Positions 6,579 to 13,641 of a stretch of 17,744 nucleotides of DNA are shown here, piece after piece. A program made the position numbers and the translations under genes. Position 1 is the first letter of the stretch; every line of letters begins with the position of its first letter. Source of the DNA: 2-01-FULL-51-21 sp964348955 (lineage in GTDB: Bacteria; Patescibacteriota; Minisyncoccia; Phycocordibacterales; 2-01-FULL-51-21). The stretch lies in NCBI GenBank assembly GCA_964348955.1, contig CAYGEN010000013.1, forward strand, positions 1 to 17,744. Direction: 5' to 3'. The notes under the pieces are model-generated. The model made no database searches. It was given only the letters and a program-made list of their open reading frames with translations, and was not told where the DNA came from.

Positions 6579-7778
6579 TTAGACACTGCGCAACACGCGC
6601 CGCCGTTTTTTTTCTTGATGAAATTTCTTTTGAACATATAGCGTTACGGTGGCAAGAGTTTTTACGATATTCTTACTCGTATCTTTGACAAAATACAGCT
6701 TAGATGGCTGGTAGCGCCCAACGGCAAGCTGTTTACGAATAACGCGGCGCAATGCTTGAGCGCCCTCATTCACATCAATAACATTTTTTGCTCGAAGACG
6801 CCCCCTCTGCCTCGTGCCTATATTCACGACCGGAATGCCAAGATATGAACACTCCTTAATGCCCGCAGAGGAATTGCCTATTAAACACAAGGCGTTTTTA
6901 AGCAGCGCGAGAAATTCCCGCGGCGGTACATAGCGCATGAAATGAATTTGATGGTCTGCTATTTTATCATTGAAAATACGCATCTCATGTGAAATATCCT
7001 CCGCGCCGAGGTCAAAATTTGGCCAAAACCAATAGGTCGGAATTTGTATTCCATGCACCGCGGTAAGAAGTGCTTTGGTGTGCTCTCGCACACGGTCACG
7101 CTCGGTTGAGACGGGGTGGTACATGACCATAAGATAACCGCTTGCGGGGTCAAAATGCGTACCGCTTCCCGTACTTAAGAGATTGGGATTTTGAGTATGA
7201 GCGGCTATTTTATGCACAATCTCAATTTCCGGACTGCCGAAATTAAATACATACTTCGGCGATTCACCCATCTGAAGCACCCGCCGCCGCGCATCTTCAT
7301 TTGTTACAAAATGGATATGGGACAATTTTGTTATGGAGTGGCGCACCATCTCGTCAAGCGTGCCCGTAACATCTCCTCCTTCAATGTGCGCAATGGGAAT
7401 GTTCATGTACGAAGCGGCAGTCGCCGCCGAAAGCATTTCAAAGCGGTCTCCACGCACGACAACGAGATCCGGCTTGATGTTGTTGAACAGATGCGCAAAC
7501 TCAATGAGTCCAAGGCCGGCCGTCTGTGCCTTCACGGTCGGCGCATCCCCTTCCAGATTGAAATACACCTCATAGAGGTTTTTATACCCTTCGGCTTCAA
7601 GGATGTTGCGCACATACGCGGTGTGCGCAGAATACTTCTGGAGAAGCGCGGTGCCGCCAATAACGATGTGCAAATCAACATCCGGCCTCTTTTTAAGCTC
7701 CTCAAGAATAAGGAGCGAGCGGCTGTAATGAATAAAACTCGTGATAATGAAGCAAATGCGGCGTTTGTTTTTTCCCAT
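6579..7778 (-). CDS. NeuC-type hydrolysing UDP-N-acetylglucosamine 2-epimerase (copy 1)
   Basis: The 399-residue product belongs to the WecB/NeuC UDP-GlcNAc 2-epimerase family in the hydrolysing form. It releases UDP and gives a free 2-epimerised amino sugar such as ManNAc, the substrate of a NeuB-type synthase. Motifs are GDRFE (110-114), HIEGGDVTGTLDEMVRHSITK (131-151) and the UDP-binding GNSSAGIKE (301-309), followed by PVVNIGTRQRGR. The C-terminal tail, after about 385, is very basic (QEKKRRRVLRSV). It starts 4 bases after the stop of the neighbouring synthase, so the two are probably translated together and act in sequence. The exact substrate (UDP-GlcNAc or a diacetamido derivative as in the legionaminate route) cannot be settled. 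The other copy, at 15320-16480, is only distantly similar. Confidence 0.9.
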   Translation of the reverse strand: MGKNKRRICFIITSFIHYSRSLLILEELKKRPDVDLHIVIGGTALLQKYSAHTAYVRNILEAEGYKNLYEVYFNLEGDAPTVKAQTAGLGLIEFAHLFNNIKPDLVVVRGDRFEMLSAATAASYMNIPIAHIEGGDVTGTLDEMVRHSITKLSHIHFVTNEDARRRVLQMGESPKYVFNFGSPEIEIVHKIAAHTQNPNLLSTGSGTHFDPASGYLMVMYHPVSTERDRVREHTKALLTAVHGIQIPTYWFWPNFDLGAEDISHEMRIFNDKIADHQIHFMRYVPPREFLALLKNALCLIGNSSAGIKECSYLGIPVVNIGTRQRGRLRAKNVIDVNEGAQALRRVIRKQLAVGRYQPSKLYFVKDTSKNIVKTLATVTLYVQKKFHQEKKRRRVLRSV

Positions 7779-7782
7779 ATCG

Positions 7783-8628
7783 TTAGTTATTTTTACCGAG
7801 CCGTCCGGTGTATTTACTCCGCGTCAATTTTTCTTCGGGCAAGAGCTCAAGATTTCCTGAACCAAGCGCTGTTGCAAGCGCATTTCTGAAGTGGACAATC
7901 TGTACAAAAGTTTCCGGCTCGCTTGCAATGCGGTGCGTGGTAATTGGCGCAAGTCCTGCGCCAGTCGTATGCGCCATTTGCGGCATTGCGCGGTCAAGCG
8001 TGAAATGCTTCTCAAAATATTCAATGCCCATGCCCATTGCCAATGCCGGCGCCTCAACCCCAAGCGTGTGGTCAGAATAGCCGACATGCTCGGTTTGCGT
8101 TTTGAGCCACAGGAGCTTGCGCAGGTTTGCCTTCTCAAGCGGGCACGGATAGACCGAAACGCAGTGCATGATGGTAAAGACGCCTGATTTCAAAATATCT
8201 ATTGCTTTCTGCATCTCTTCTTCCGTTGACATACCGGTTGACACAATCACCTCTTCAAAAGAATCGCGAAGCTGTTTCAAAAAATTGAAGTGCTTGAGGT
8301 CAGTGCTCGCCGCCTTTATTTTTTTAAGTCCGAGCTTTTGAAGAAAAGGAATACGAGCCGCGTCATAGCAGGTGGTTAAAAACTCAACGCCCTGCCGTTC
8401 GCACTCTTCCTTAAGAAGGTGGTGCGCGTCATCAGAAAGCTCGAGAGACGCATACCGCGCTTTATCTGGGTCCGTGTCGTCTACATTTTTGCTCTGCCAT
8501 GATTGAAACTTAACGATATCAACACCGGCCTCCCGCGCCGCCGTAATCATTTTTTTAGCAAGCAGAATGTCGCCATTATGCGAGGAGGCGATTTCAGCAA
8601 TAATTTTTGGTACAGGAAATTCTTTCAT
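7783..8628 (-). CDS. NeuB-family nonulosonate synthase without SAF domain (copy 1)
   Basis: NeuB enzymes condense phosphoenolpyruvate with a 6-carbon amino sugar to make a 9-carbon sialic-acid-like acid. This TIM-barrel protein has AEIASSHNG (11-19), KFQ (40-42), STGMST (130-135), SDHT (185-188) and EKHF (206-209); the two histidines match the metal ligands of the family. The ATG at 8628 gives 281 residues and leaves 16 bases after the methyltransferase. A longer frame from TTG at 8706 would overlap that gene and add an unlikely N-terminus. The protein ends where the SAF (antifreeze-like) domain of usual NeuB enzymes, about 340-350 residues, should begin. The usual GPDH motif after EKHF is replaced by PQMAH. 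It may be a working short form that acts on a different sugar, or a partner of another copy. Confidence 0.88.
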   Translation of the reverse strand: MKEFPVPKIIAEIASSHNGDILLAKKMITAAREAGVDIVKFQSWQSKNVDDTDPDKARYASLELSDDAHHLLKEECERQGVEFLTTCYDAARIPFLQKLGLKKIKAASTDLKHFNFLKQLRDSFEEVIVSTGMSTEEEMQKAIDILKSGVFTIMHCVSVYPCPLEKANLRKLLWLKTQTEHVGYSDHTLGVEAPALAMGMGIEYFEKHFTLDRAMPQMAHTTGAGLAPITTHRIASEPETFVQIVHFRNALATALGSGNLELLPEEKLTRSKYTGRLGKNN

Positions 8629-8644
8629 ATATATATCTAGATAG

Positions 8645-9502
8645 TTACTTGTTCTGCTTCGTGTGCGGATTTCTGCCTTCAGCACACAGATACACGCCTC
8701 GTTCAACCGGACGATTTGCTACCGAAAAGAAGCGCACCTCTTTAAAATGCTGCTTGAGCAGAGTTTCCAAACTCCATTTGCTAAAAAAGTTTTTGTGGTC
8801 GGGAGCGTTCCAGCGCGTGCGATTTTCTGCAACATATGATTGATCAGGGTAACGATTCGGCACACTCATGAGAAAATTCCCTTCCGGTTTCATAAGGCGC
8901 ACGAGCTGTTGAACCGCACCGTCAAATGCATTCGGCGTTAAGTGTTCAAGCACCTCAAACGCACACACGGTATCATACAACTCTTCCACCGCAAGCTCTT
9001 CAATTGCCTTCACACGAAAAATGATTTTACGGGCATCGGCGGAAGAAAGCGCGCCTGATGCCAGAAGCTCCGCGCGAAGCGCTTCGGCGTGCAAAATAGC
9101 ACTCGGTCTAATGTCAATGCCAACGACCGCGCGTACTGATGGTACTTTTGCAATCTCGATGCTTACGGTGCCAGACGAGCACCCTGCCTCGAGTACCCGT
9201 GAGCCGAAGGGCAGAGTTCTGGTAGTTTCAAGCCGCGCCGTATCGTCAAGCCGCCACCTTGGTAAATTGTGGTTTTCCGCATCACCCTCCGGATGATAGA
9301 TATACTCAATCCTGTCGCGAAATTCCTCGGCTCGCGCCAGTTGTTCCTCTCTGCTCCATGCATACTCCTCCGCCACAAAAGGAAACTCCTTCCGCTCCAG
9401 AGCGGCAAGCTCATCAACCAATTCTTGCTCACTCCCATCACGATTAAGCGTAATTAAAGTGTTCGCTTCTGATTCTTGAAATAATGTTTGGTAATCAGCC
9501 AT
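8645..9502 (-). CDS. SAM-dependent class I methyltransferase
   Basis: The 285-residue product (from ATG at 9502, MADYQTLFQE; ATG at 9523 would add seven residues) has a Rossmann-type methyltransferase core. Motif I is VLEAGCSSGTVSIEIA (103-118), followed by VVGIDIRPSA with the acidic residue that binds the SAM ribose at about 130, and AFEVLEHL (181-188, motif IV region). The late segment LMKPEGNFLMSVPNRYP is typical of small-molecule methyltransferases. The first 70 residues are charged and match no domain I know. It lies between folD and a NeuB-type synthase, so O- or N-methylation of a surface sugar is a fair inference. Methyl supply is not directly from the neighbouring glyA-folD pair, because SAM is the donor. 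The acceptor is unknown. Confidence 0.8.
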   Translation of the reverse strand: MADYQTLFQESEANTLITLNRDGSEQELVDELAALERKEFPFVAEEYAWSREEQLARAEEFRDRIEYIYHPEGDAENHNLPRWRLDDTARLETTRTLPFGSRVLEAGCSSGTVSIEIAKVPSVRAVVGIDIRPSAILHAEALRAELLASGALSSADARKIIFRVKAIEELAVEELYDTVCAFEVLEHLTPNAFDGAVQQLVRLMKPEGNFLMSVPNRYPDQSYVAENRTRWNAPDHKNFFSKWSLETLLKQHFKEVRFFSVANRPVERGVYLCAEGRNPHTKQNK

Positions 9503-9561
9503 ACATGACATCCCGCAGACCATCCTATGCCAGCGTTATAAGCAAAAAACAGCCTAAAAAG

Positions 9562-10383
9562 TCACCCTTTCATCGTAAGAGCGAGGAGATTTTTAAAAAG
9601 CATAGCGACGGTAACGGGGCCGATGCCGCCCGGAGTCTCTGTGAAAAGAGATGCTTTTTCGGCGCACGACGGGTCAATATCTCCGACCGTTTTGCCTCCT
9701 TGCTCACTCGTACCGGCGTCCAAGAGCGCTACCCCTTCTTTTACCATTTCAGGTTTGATGAGGTGGGGCACACCAGCGCCGGAAACGATTATGTCGACGT
9801 CTTCCGTGAGCACTCGGATATTGCCTGTATGCTCATCTGCCGCAACCACATGGGCGCCGGCGCGCTTGAGCCATAGCGCAGAAGGTTTGCCGACCAGTCT
9901 TCCCTGCCCGATTACCACCGCTTTTTTGCCGACCACCGAAACGCCGTACCGCAAAAGTATTTCCGAAATTGCTCCCGCAACAGGTGGCAGTATCGGCAAG
10001 GTACCCGCTTCAAATTGCGCACATGCCGCGTCGGAGAGAACATCTACATCAGCCGAGACAGGAATGGCATTCAAAACTGTTTGCGTATCAATGGAAGCTG
10101 GAAGCGGCAACTGCACCACAATCCCTCCGCCAGCTTGCGCTGCTGACTTTACGGCTGCCACTGCCTCCGCGGTTGTGGAATTCTTCGGAAGGCGATGTTC
10201 AATGATTGAGACGCCCACATCGGCAGCAAATTTCTTTTTAACGGCAACAAACCGCTCCGTGACCGGATTAGCCCCAACCATAATGAGCTGAAGCACGAGC
10301 CCATTTTTGTACGATATATCGTACACTTTTTTTGTAAGCTCCCGCTTCAAATCTTCTGCTATCGCTTTTCCGTCAACAATCAT
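9562..10383 (-). CDS. folD: FolD-like methylenetetrahydrofolate dehydrogenase/cyclohydrolase (divergent)
   Basis: FolD interconverts 5,10-methylene-THF, 5,10-methenyl-THF and 10-formyl-THF with NAD(P). The 273-residue protein begins MIVDGKAIAEDLKREL, a normal FolD N-terminus. It keeps the catalytic lysine (K49 in ERFVAVKKK), the glutamine of GGIVVQLPLP (Q91), the nucleotide-site VIGQGRLVGKP (157-167) and the C-terminal TPGGIGPVTVAML (250-262). Unusual changes are F45 where a tyrosine is normal, ADVDV where KDVDG is usual, and LPPVAGAI in place of the PCTPxG signature. Residues 20-26 (VYDISYK) are encoded by a perfect palindromic repeat (10308-10325) that also occurs upstream of the gene. It follows glyA by 67 bases, the classic one-carbon pairing. 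TGA is the stop, which speaks for the standard code. Confidence 0.9.
   Translation of the reverse strand: MIVDGKAIAEDLKRELTKKVYDISYKNGLVLQLIMVGANPVTERFVAVKKKFAADVGVSIIEHRLPKNSTTAEAVAAVKSAAQAGGGIVVQLPLPASIDTQTVLNAIPVSADVDVLSDAACAQFEAGTLPILPPVAGAISEILLRYGVSVVGKKAVVIGQGRLVGKPSALWLKRAGAHVVAADEHTGNIRVLTEDVDIIVSGAGVPHLIKPEMVKEGVALLDAGTSEQGGKTVGDIDPSCAEKASLFTETPGGIGPVTVAMLFKNLLALTMKG
10308..10325. repeat. Palindromic repeat copy inside the folD frame
   Basis: TGTACGATATATCGTACA is a perfect 18-base palindrome. With the six following bases it forms an exact 24-base direct copy (10308-10331) of 10415-10438. It lies wholly inside folD, encodes V20 to K26 in frame and keeps the gene open. The position corresponds to the end of the first helix of FolD, where sequence is usually free to vary. 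Confidence 0.85.
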
Positions 10384-10409
10384 AAAAAATCAATACGTTA
10401 TTGAAGCTC

Positions 10410-10437
10410 AAAAGTGTACGATATATCGTACACTTTT
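10410..10437. repeat. 28-base perfect palindrome between glyA and folD
   Basis: The palindrome is AAAAGTG and CACTTTT flanking TACGATATATCGTA, with no mismatch over 28 bases. It fills much of the 67-base gap between the glyA stop and the folD start. It could act as an operator, as a weak terminator (A-run and T-run at its ends, though almost no loop) or as a dispersed palindromic element. It belongs with the copies at 10308-10325, 16565-16590 and 16624-16637. Confidence 0.9.
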
Positions 10438-10450
10438 TCATTAGTGCTTT

Positions 10451-11629
10451 TTACTTCTTCGCCGTCTTGCGACGCAGAATGGAATCAATGCGGCGCGCAA
10501 TGGCGACCATGTCTTTTTCTTTTTTGCCACGCGTTGTTTCCGCCGGCGTCCCGAGCCGAATACCGGAGGGGTCAAAAGGCGTGCGGGTATCAAAGGGAAT
10601 GGCATTAGCGTTTACGATGATGCCTTCTTTTTCAAGACGCTGTTCCGCTTCTTTACCGCCCATTCCCCCGCCGTCCATCCACGTGTCAACAAGGAAAAGA
10701 TGCGTGTCGGTGCCGCCGGAGATGACTCGCCAGCCAAGCCGTTCCAATTCCTTGGCGAGTGTCTTGGCGTTTTTTACAATCTGCCGCGCATAGGATTTAA
10801 ACTCCGGAGCTTTTGCTTCGGCAAGCGCCACCGCAATCGCCGCGATGGCATTTTCGTGCGGCCCGCCTTGGAAACCCGGAAATACCGCTTTATCAATTTT
10901 CTCGGCAAATGCTTTTCTGGAAAAAATCATTGCGCCGCGCGGTCCGCGAAGTGTTTTGTGTGTTGTGGTCATTACCACATCGGCATAAGGAAACGGTGAC
11001 GGATATGCACCTCCCGCCACGAGCCCCGCAAAATGCGACATATCCACCATAAGAATCGCGCTACAGGCATCGGCTATTTTTCTGAATGCCTTGAAATCAA
11101 TAATGCGCGAATAGGCGCTGAAGCCGGCGACAATAAGCTCCGGCTTCTCGCGCTTCCCCAGCGCCATAAGTTCATCGTAGTCCAATTGCTCGTCTTTTTT
11201 TGAAACACCAAAAGGAACTTGCTTCCACCAAATACCGGAAGCCGACACCGCGTGGCCGTGCGTAAGGTGGCCGCCGTCTTTTAAGCGAAGCCCCATGATT
11301 TTTCCGCCTTTTGGCACAAGCGCGCTGTAGATGGCGATGTTTGCCGGCGAGCCGGAGTACGGCTGGACGTTTACCGCCCAGTTTTTAGCCGAAAGTTTGA
11401 AAAGCCCGAGTGCGCGTTTCTGGCAGAGCCGCTCCAGCTCATCAACCACGCCGTTGCCCGCGTAGTAACGCTTGCCCGGATACCCCTCCGCATATTTGTT
11501 GGTAAAGACCGAGCCGAGTGCGGCGAGTACATCATCAGAAACATAGTTTTCCGATGCAATGAGATCCACGGCGCGCTTCTGCCGCGCCACCTCCGCCTGA
11601 ATGAGTTTTTGCATCTGAATATCTTTCAT
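10451..11629 (-). CDS. glyA: Serine hydroxymethyltransferase GlyA
   Basis: GlyA is the cytoplasmic PLP enzyme that converts serine and THF to glycine and 5,10-methylene-THF, the substrate of FolD encoded next. From ATG at 11629 (MKDIQMQKLI) the protein has 392 residues, slightly short for the family. It shows LIASENY (23-29), NKYAEGYPGKRYYAGN (44-59), HLTHG (121-125), DMSHFAGLVA (196-205) and the PLP lysine K225 in TTTHKTLRGPRG. An alternative ATG at 11644 adds five residues and overlaps the stop of the preceding synthase as TAATG. I prefer the downstream start because family members usually begin close to the MKD-like segment, but coupling by the overlap is possible. The C-terminus is basic (RRKTAKK). 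Confidence 0.97.
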   Translation of the reverse strand: MKDIQMQKLIQAEVARQKRAVDLIASENYVSDDVLAALGSVFTNKYAEGYPGKRYYAGNGVVDELERLCQKRALGLFKLSAKNWAVNVQPYSGSPANIAIYSALVPKGGKIMGLRLKDGGHLTHGHAVSASGIWWKQVPFGVSKKDEQLDYDELMALGKREKPELIVAGFSAYSRIIDFKAFRKIADACSAILMVDMSHFAGLVAGGAYPSPFPYADVVMTTTHKTLRGPRGAMIFSRKAFAEKIDKAVFPGFQGGPHENAIAAIAVALAEAKAPEFKSYARQIVKNAKTLAKELERLGWRVISGGTDTHLFLVDTWMDGGGMGGKEAEQRLEKEGIIVNANAIPFDTRTPFDPSGIRLGTPAETTRGKKEKDMVAIARRIDSILRRKTAKK

Positions 11630-11643
11630 AAAAAAATTACCCA

Positions 11644-12669
11644 TTACCCAATGTCAGCGGGTGTTACAAACGCGTCTCCAAGAATTTTTTTCTTTGCTTT
11701 CTTCCCCACAACTTTCGAGAGCTCATCGGGATTCATCCCCGTTCCCGGACGCTTAAGAGTAAGCAAGTCACGAGTTATTTTTGTGCCCTTGGAAATGTCA
11801 TTTCGCGCGGTAATGCTTTGCCTGGCCCACAACCGCGCTTTTTTGATATGCTCGGTCCGTAATCTCTCTGTGTCTTTAAGCGCCGCTTCTACCTGCCTGA
11901 TTTGATCCACCATGATTTTTTGCTCTTCCGGCGTACACGAGCCGGGGCAGTCATACGAGCGCTTGTCGCTTGTGTCAAATGAAAGATGCTTCTCAAGAAC
12001 CGTGGCGCCGAGCGCTCGTGCCGCAATCGGTACATGCCAACCGAGCGTGTGGTCGGAGTAGCCGATCGGGTGCCTGAACATCTTTTTAAGCTTAGTAATC
12101 ACACTCAAATCGTTCATCTCGTAGGGCGTCGGGTATACCGTATTGCAGTGGAGAATAATAATATCTTTCGCGCCTGCCTTTTCAAGGGTTTCAACCGTTT
12201 TCACAATTTCATCATCAGTAAGATGAAGACCGAGCGAGACAATTACCGGCTTGCCGCGCGAACCGACATTCTTAAGAAATTCATAATTTATAGATTCACC
12301 GGACCCCACTTTAAAAAAGGGAACCTTGAGTTCCACATCAAGAAAATCTAAATCTACATCGGTGTGTGCGGTAATAAGGCACTCAATATTCCGTACCGAA
12401 CAATACTCCCAGAGCTCCCGTAAATCATCGTGCGAGAGCTCTTTGTATTTAATGCGCGAATACCAGTACGGGTCCATGCGTTTTGAAATAAGCTCCTCGG
12501 TCGTCTGTGCTTGAAATTTTACCGCATCACATCCTGCCGCCATCGCCGCATCCACCTGCTTTTTGGCAAGCGCGAGCTCGCCCCAATTGGTCAAGCCGCC
12601 CTCGGCAATGATATACATCGGCTCGCCGTCGCCAACAAGTCGTCCCCTTAAATTTACGTTATGTGCCAT
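11644..12669 (-). CDS. NeuB-family nonulosonate synthase with SAF domain (copy 2, altered N-terminal motif)
   Basis: The 341-residue product (ATG at 12669, MAHNVNLRGRL; a TTG at 12678 is less likely) has the NeuB TIM barrel and a C-terminal SAF domain at about 280-340 (SITARNDISKGTKITRDLL). Conserved points are KFQ (51-53), SDHT (205-208) and EKHL (226-229), including both metal-ligand histidines. The first family motif, normally AEIGxNHNG, reads AEGGLTNWG (22-30), which keeps the glutamate and glycine but loses the histidine. The region after EKHL (FDTSDKRSYDCPGSCTPEEQ) replaces the usual GPDHxxSLxP. A PEP-condensing synthase for an unusual amino sugar is the best reading. It follows the sugar epimerase by 15 bases and is followed directly by glyA. 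Confidence 0.88.
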   Translation of the reverse strand: MAHNVNLRGRLVGDGEPMYIIAEGGLTNWGELALAKKQVDAAMAAGCDAVKFQAQTTEELISKRMDPYWYSRIKYKELSHDDLRELWEYCSVRNIECLITAHTDVDLDFLDVELKVPFFKVGSGESINYEFLKNVGSRGKPVIVSLGLHLTDDEIVKTVETLEKAGAKDIIILHCNTVYPTPYEMNDLSVITKLKKMFRHPIGYSDHTLGWHVPIAARALGATVLEKHLSFDTSDKRSYDCPGSCTPEEQKIMVDQIRQVEAALKDTERLRTEHIKKARLWARQSITARNDISKGTKITRDLLTLKRPGTGMNPDELSKVVGKKAKKKILGDAFVTPADIG

Positions 12670-12684
12670 ACCGTTCAAGAATAA

Positions 12685-13641
12685 TTATGATTGCAAACGC
12701 TTTAACTCCGCGATGCCTTCAGGAAACGCCATCTGTGGCTCCCAGCCTAATAGCTCTTTTGCAAGAGATATATCCGCGCGCGTTTTCCGCGCCTCCCCGC
12801 GGCGCGGCGCCGCAAGTTCGCACAAGCCGGAGCGCAGGAGCTCTTCCGGAGCGGCGTCTTTCGGCGCACCGAGCACAAGACGCGCGACATCCCAAATGGA
12901 AAAGTTTTCTCCAGAGCCAATGTTTATGATTTCTCCGCCGCCGACATGCGCCGATTCCGCCGCCAGCAGGTTTGCTCGCGCAACATCCCCCACCCAAACG
13001 AAATCGCGCCGCTGGTGCCCGTCCGGCACAACCGTGAGCGGTTTCCCCTCTTTGCGCTGTTTAAGAAAAATAGCAATCACCAAAGGATACGCGCCGCCGA
13101 TTGACTGCCGCGGCCCGTAGACATTGAAGTAGCGCAAGCATACCGTTTCTGCGCCGCCGGTCATTTTTCCCATATCGCGCATAAGCATCTCTCCCATACG
13201 CTTTGTGGAAGCATAGGGATTTAGCGCCCTAGACGGCAGTGGGAGCGATTCCTCAAGCGCGGCATCATGCTCGCCGTATGCTGAAGAAGACGCGGAGTAT
13301 ACGACGCGCTTTGTGCCGTACTTTTTTGCGAGCGTGAGAACGTTTTTCGTTCCTCCGACATTTACCTCAAAGTAGCGGTCAGGGCGTTCAAACGACGGCT
13401 GGAGCGCCGCGAGCGCGGCACAATGAAAAATTATTTCCGGGCGTGCCTCTTCAAACACTTTTTCAAGCGCATCGGCATCTGCAACATCCACCTCAAAATT
13501 GCGTACGGCCGTGTTGCCATTTTCTTTCCTGCCAGTGGAAAGGTCATCTACCGAAAAAACTTGGTCACCGCGCGAAACACACGCATCCACGATATGCGAA
13601 CCAACAAATCCCAAACCGCCGGTTATAAGAATCCGCTTCAT
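12685..13641 (-). CDS. NAD-dependent extended-SDR sugar-nucleotide epimerase
   Basis: The 318-residue protein is an extended short-chain dehydrogenase of the UDP-glucose/UDP-GlcNAc 4-epimerase type. It has the NAD-binding GGLGFVG (8-14), an acidic DDLSTG (32-37) after the second strand, SASSSAYGE (116-124) and the catalytic Y143-x3-K147 in YASTK. LRYFNVYGPRQ and PDGHQRRDFVWVGDVA follow, both typical of UDP-hexose epimerases. Its ATG overlaps the stop of the SQD1 homologue as ATGA, so the two are translationally coupled. A 4-epimerisation of UDP-GlcNAc or UDP-glucose is the most likely reaction, but related 4,6-dehydratases and reductases cannot be excluded by eye. It is cytoplasmic. Confidence 0.85.
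   Translation of the reverse strand: MKRILITGGLGFVGSHIVDACVSRGDQVFSVDDLSTGRKENGNTAVRNFEVDVADADALEKVFEEARPEIIFHCAALAALQPSFERPDRYFEVNVGGTKNVLTLAKKYGTKRVVYSASSSAYGEHDAALEESLPLPSRALNPYASTKRMGEMLMRDMGKMTGGAETVCLRYFNVYGPRQSIGGAYPLVIAIFLKQRKEGKPLTVVPDGHQRRDFVWVGDVARANLLAAESAHVGGGEIINIGSGENFSIWDVARLVLGAPKDAAPEELLRSGLCELAAPRRGEARKTRADISLAKELLGWEPQMAFPEGIAELKRLQS

Noticed and set aside
7191..7889. 232-codon plus-strand frame opposite the neuC copy 1 and neuB copy 1 genes
   Set aside because: It crosses the junction of two well-supported opposite-strand genes and shows no domain.
8629..8706. N-terminal extension of neuB copy 1 from TTG at 8706
   Set aside because: It would overlap the methyltransferase end by 62 bases and adds residues without family resemblance. 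The ATG at 8628 starts right before the AEIASSHNG motif.
9623..10291. 222-codon plus-strand frame opposite folD
   Set aside because: It is the antisense shadow of a clear FolD gene and is rich in S, T, A and P as such shadows are.
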